From: Planctomycetota bacterium
Lineage (GTDB): Bacteria; Planctomycetota; Planctomycetia; Pirellulales; Pirellulaceae
DNA length: 6,051 bases
Assembly (NCBI GenBank): GCA_024274855.1
Contig: JAJSAJ010001053.1
Location: 1 to 6,051 of the forward strand
Reading direction: 5' to 3'
Positions within the stretch are counted from its first letter, which is position 1; every line of letters begins with the position of its first letter. This document shows positions 4,974 through 6,051 of the stretch, piece by piece. Under the pieces are notes generated by a model. It saw only the letters and a program-made list of their open reading frames with translations. It searched no databases and was not told the origin of the DNA. A program made the translations under genes and the position numbers.

Positions 4974-5747
4974 ATGGTCGCATGCGCTCGTCGAAAACTT
5001 TTCGGGAACAACCGAACAGCCGTATACCATTACTGGACCCGTTGCGTGCGACGCGCATTTCTGTGCGGTCGCGACCCACTAACGGGCAAAGACTTCACGC
5101 ATCGCCGCGATTGGATCATGACTCGCGAAGAACAGTTGGCCAGCCTGTTTGCAATTGAAATTGAATTCCGGGCATAAATGGCAAACCACCTCCACTTGGT
5201 GCTGCGCACTCTGCCCCGAGTGGCGAAGCGGTGGTCACCTCTGGAGGTGGCACGGCGCTGGTTGACCATCACCAAATTAGCCAAGTGCATGTCCGACGCA
5301 ATGCCCACACCGGATCGGAAGCGAGTCGAGCAACTGGCGAAGAACAAGAAGGAGATTGCAAGACTGCGCAAACGGCTTAGCTGCGTCAGCTGGTTTATCG
5401 GCACGCTGTGCGAGAATATCGCACGGCGCGCGAATAAGGAAGATGACTGCCTGGGGCGGTTTTGGGAATCCAGGTACAAATGTCGGGAATGTGTCAGTGA
5501 TGGCGGAATCTTGCTGTGTGGCATCTATGTCGATTTGAATCCCGAGAAGGCAGGTGAGGCCTCGAGTCCGGAGACAGCACGCCTCATCGCCGACTTGCCA
5601 CCCCTCGGTTCATCACTTCGGACCCGTCTAATCTCCACGATGCCTGCGCATCAAGAACTGTCCAAAACCAGAGTGTCTGATTTCGACCCACTCGACCTTA
5701 TTGGGAGACATGGCCGTACTGCGGGATTGCGTGCAGCACCTTGCTGA
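4974..5747 (+). pseudogene. RAYT-type Y1/HUH transposase (IS200-like domain) with in-frame TAA and lost C-terminus
   Basis: From ATG 4974 the frame gives MVACARRKLFGNN, 'VYHYWTRCVRRAFLCGRDPL' and 'HRRDWIMTREEQLASLFAIEIEFRA', then TAA at 5175-5177 (codon 68). It resumes in the same frame with 'MANHLHLVLRT', the HUH metal-binding motif of Y1 transposases. Later blocks are 'LTITKLAKCMSDAMPTPD', 'VSWFIGTLCENIARRANKEDDCLGRFWESRYKCREC' (split here as motifs VSWF, ENIARRAN and GRFWESR) and 'LCGIYVDLNPEKAG', whose Tyr is the probable nucleophile. A Glu codon GAA changed to TAA would explain the stop. After 'SSPETARL' family likeness fades, and the last 17 or so codons are the antisense of tpiA, so the native C-terminus is missing. 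The protein would cut and join single-stranded DNA at REP hairpins. It is probably inactive unless the two halves are made separately. Confidence 0.85.
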
Positions 5748-6051
5748 AAGTCTTTGCATTCAGGCTTGCGCCGCCAATCAGTGCGCCGTCTATGTCGCTT
5801 TGGTTCATGAACGAATAGACGTTCTCTGGATTTACGGACCCCCCATATTGGATTCGCACTCGCTCGGCACTCTCACGGCAGAGTTCATGCAACTGGCGGC
5901 GGATATGTGCATGCACGCGTTGCGCCTCTTCAGGAGATGGTGTGACGCCCGTGCCGATCGCCCACACCGGCTCATATGCCAGAGTTACCTTCTCAATCTG
6001 GTCGGAGGTGAGCCCGGCAAGACAGCCCCCGACCTGGCTGCTGACCACCGC
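5698..6051 (-). CDS. tpiA: Triosephosphate isomerase, C-terminal part (runs off the right edge)
   Basis: The minus-strand frame is open from the window edge to TAA at 5698-5700, giving about 117 residues of a protein that is normally near 250. It holds 'VTLAYEPVWAIGTG', with the catalytic Glu in AYEP and the flexible loop 6 (VWAIGTG) that closes over the substrate. The phosphate-binding segments 'IQYGGSVNPENV' and 'DGALIGGASLNAKTF' follow. All are at the spacing expected for a TIM barrel. The enzyme interconverts dihydroxyacetone phosphate and glyceraldehyde-3-phosphate in the cytosol, in glycolysis and gluconeogenesis. The catalytic Lys and His lie beyond the window. The gene looks intact. 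Its last 50 bases overlap, in convergent orientation, the 3' end of the transposase frame. Confidence 0.95.
   Translation of the reverse strand, partial: AVVSSQVGGCLAGLTSDQIEKVTLAYEPVWAIGTGVTPSPEEAQRVHAHIRRQLHELCRESAERVRIQYGGSVNPENVYSFMNQSDIDGALIGGASLNAKTFSKVLHAIPQYGHVSQ

Noticed and set aside
4441..5082. 213-codon plus-strand frame
   Set aside because: It reads through five hairpins and then overlaps the transposase in another frame. Composition is not protein-like and no domain is seen.
1396..5177. Genome-wide stop-codon recoding as the cause of the in-frame stops
   Set aside because: The two stops differ (TAG and TAA), while TAA, TAG and TGA all end other genes in the window at sensible places, for example tpiA with TAA and the sialidase fragment with TAG.
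5030..5524. 164-codon minus-strand frame opposite the transposase
   Set aside because: Antisense of HUH and neighbouring motifs; a shadow.
5698..6048. GTG at 6048 as the start of a short protein
   Set aside because: The frame stays open to the window edge and the sequence is the middle of triosephosphate isomerase, so the true start lies outside the window.

Overview
The window looks like a piece of a planctomycete chromosome, probably Pirellulaceae-like. This is an inference from three things seen here: a Y1/HUH transposase of the RAYT type with 'LTITKLAKCMSDAMP' and 'YVDLNPEKAG' blocks, the start of a DUF1559-type prepilin ('FTMVELLVVIAVVGVLL'), and an exported protein that ends with 'FGLPEPEG' and one membrane helix. 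No database search was possible. Family names rest on recognised motifs.

Layout. The two edges carry apparently sound housekeeping-type genes that leave the window: the N-terminal third of a class I SAM methyltransferase (1-188, minus) and the C-terminal half of triosephosphate isomerase (5698-6051, minus). Almost everything between them is damaged. In order: a 373-nt stretch without a convincing gene holding two related inverted palindromes (279-299 and 394-414); the C-terminal part of a BNR/Asp-box sialidase-like protein (562-1053, plus); a uroporphyrinogen-decarboxylase-like gene, full length but cut by one in-frame TAG (1090-2211, plus); a signal-peptide stub that runs into a REP-like palindrome (2353-2703, plus); a 34-residue stump of a DUF1559 prepilin (2728-2832, minus); an exported, C-terminally anchored protein whose signal peptide and body lie in different frames across an 8-G run (2949-3895, minus); about 1.1 kb with only weak coding signals but many perfect hairpins (3896-4973); and a RAYT-type transposase with one in-frame TAA just before its HUH motif and a lost C-terminus (4974-5747, plus), whose 3' end overlaps tpiA.

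How the parts fit. The sialidase-like fragment and the UroD-like gene are 36 nt apart on the same strand and look like a former operon. The transposase has its own strong Shine-Dalgarno site. A REP-like palindrome lies 178 nt upstream of it, and a 21/22-identical copy in the opposite orientation lies 2.2 kb away, so this looks like a RAYT-REP pair. The best overall description is an accessory region in decay between two conserved genes. The items most worth checking are the single-lesion genes (TAG, TAA, homopolymer shift), the RAYT/REP pair with its structured leader, and the second palindrome family near the left edge. No tRNA, rRNA or CRISPR array was recognised.
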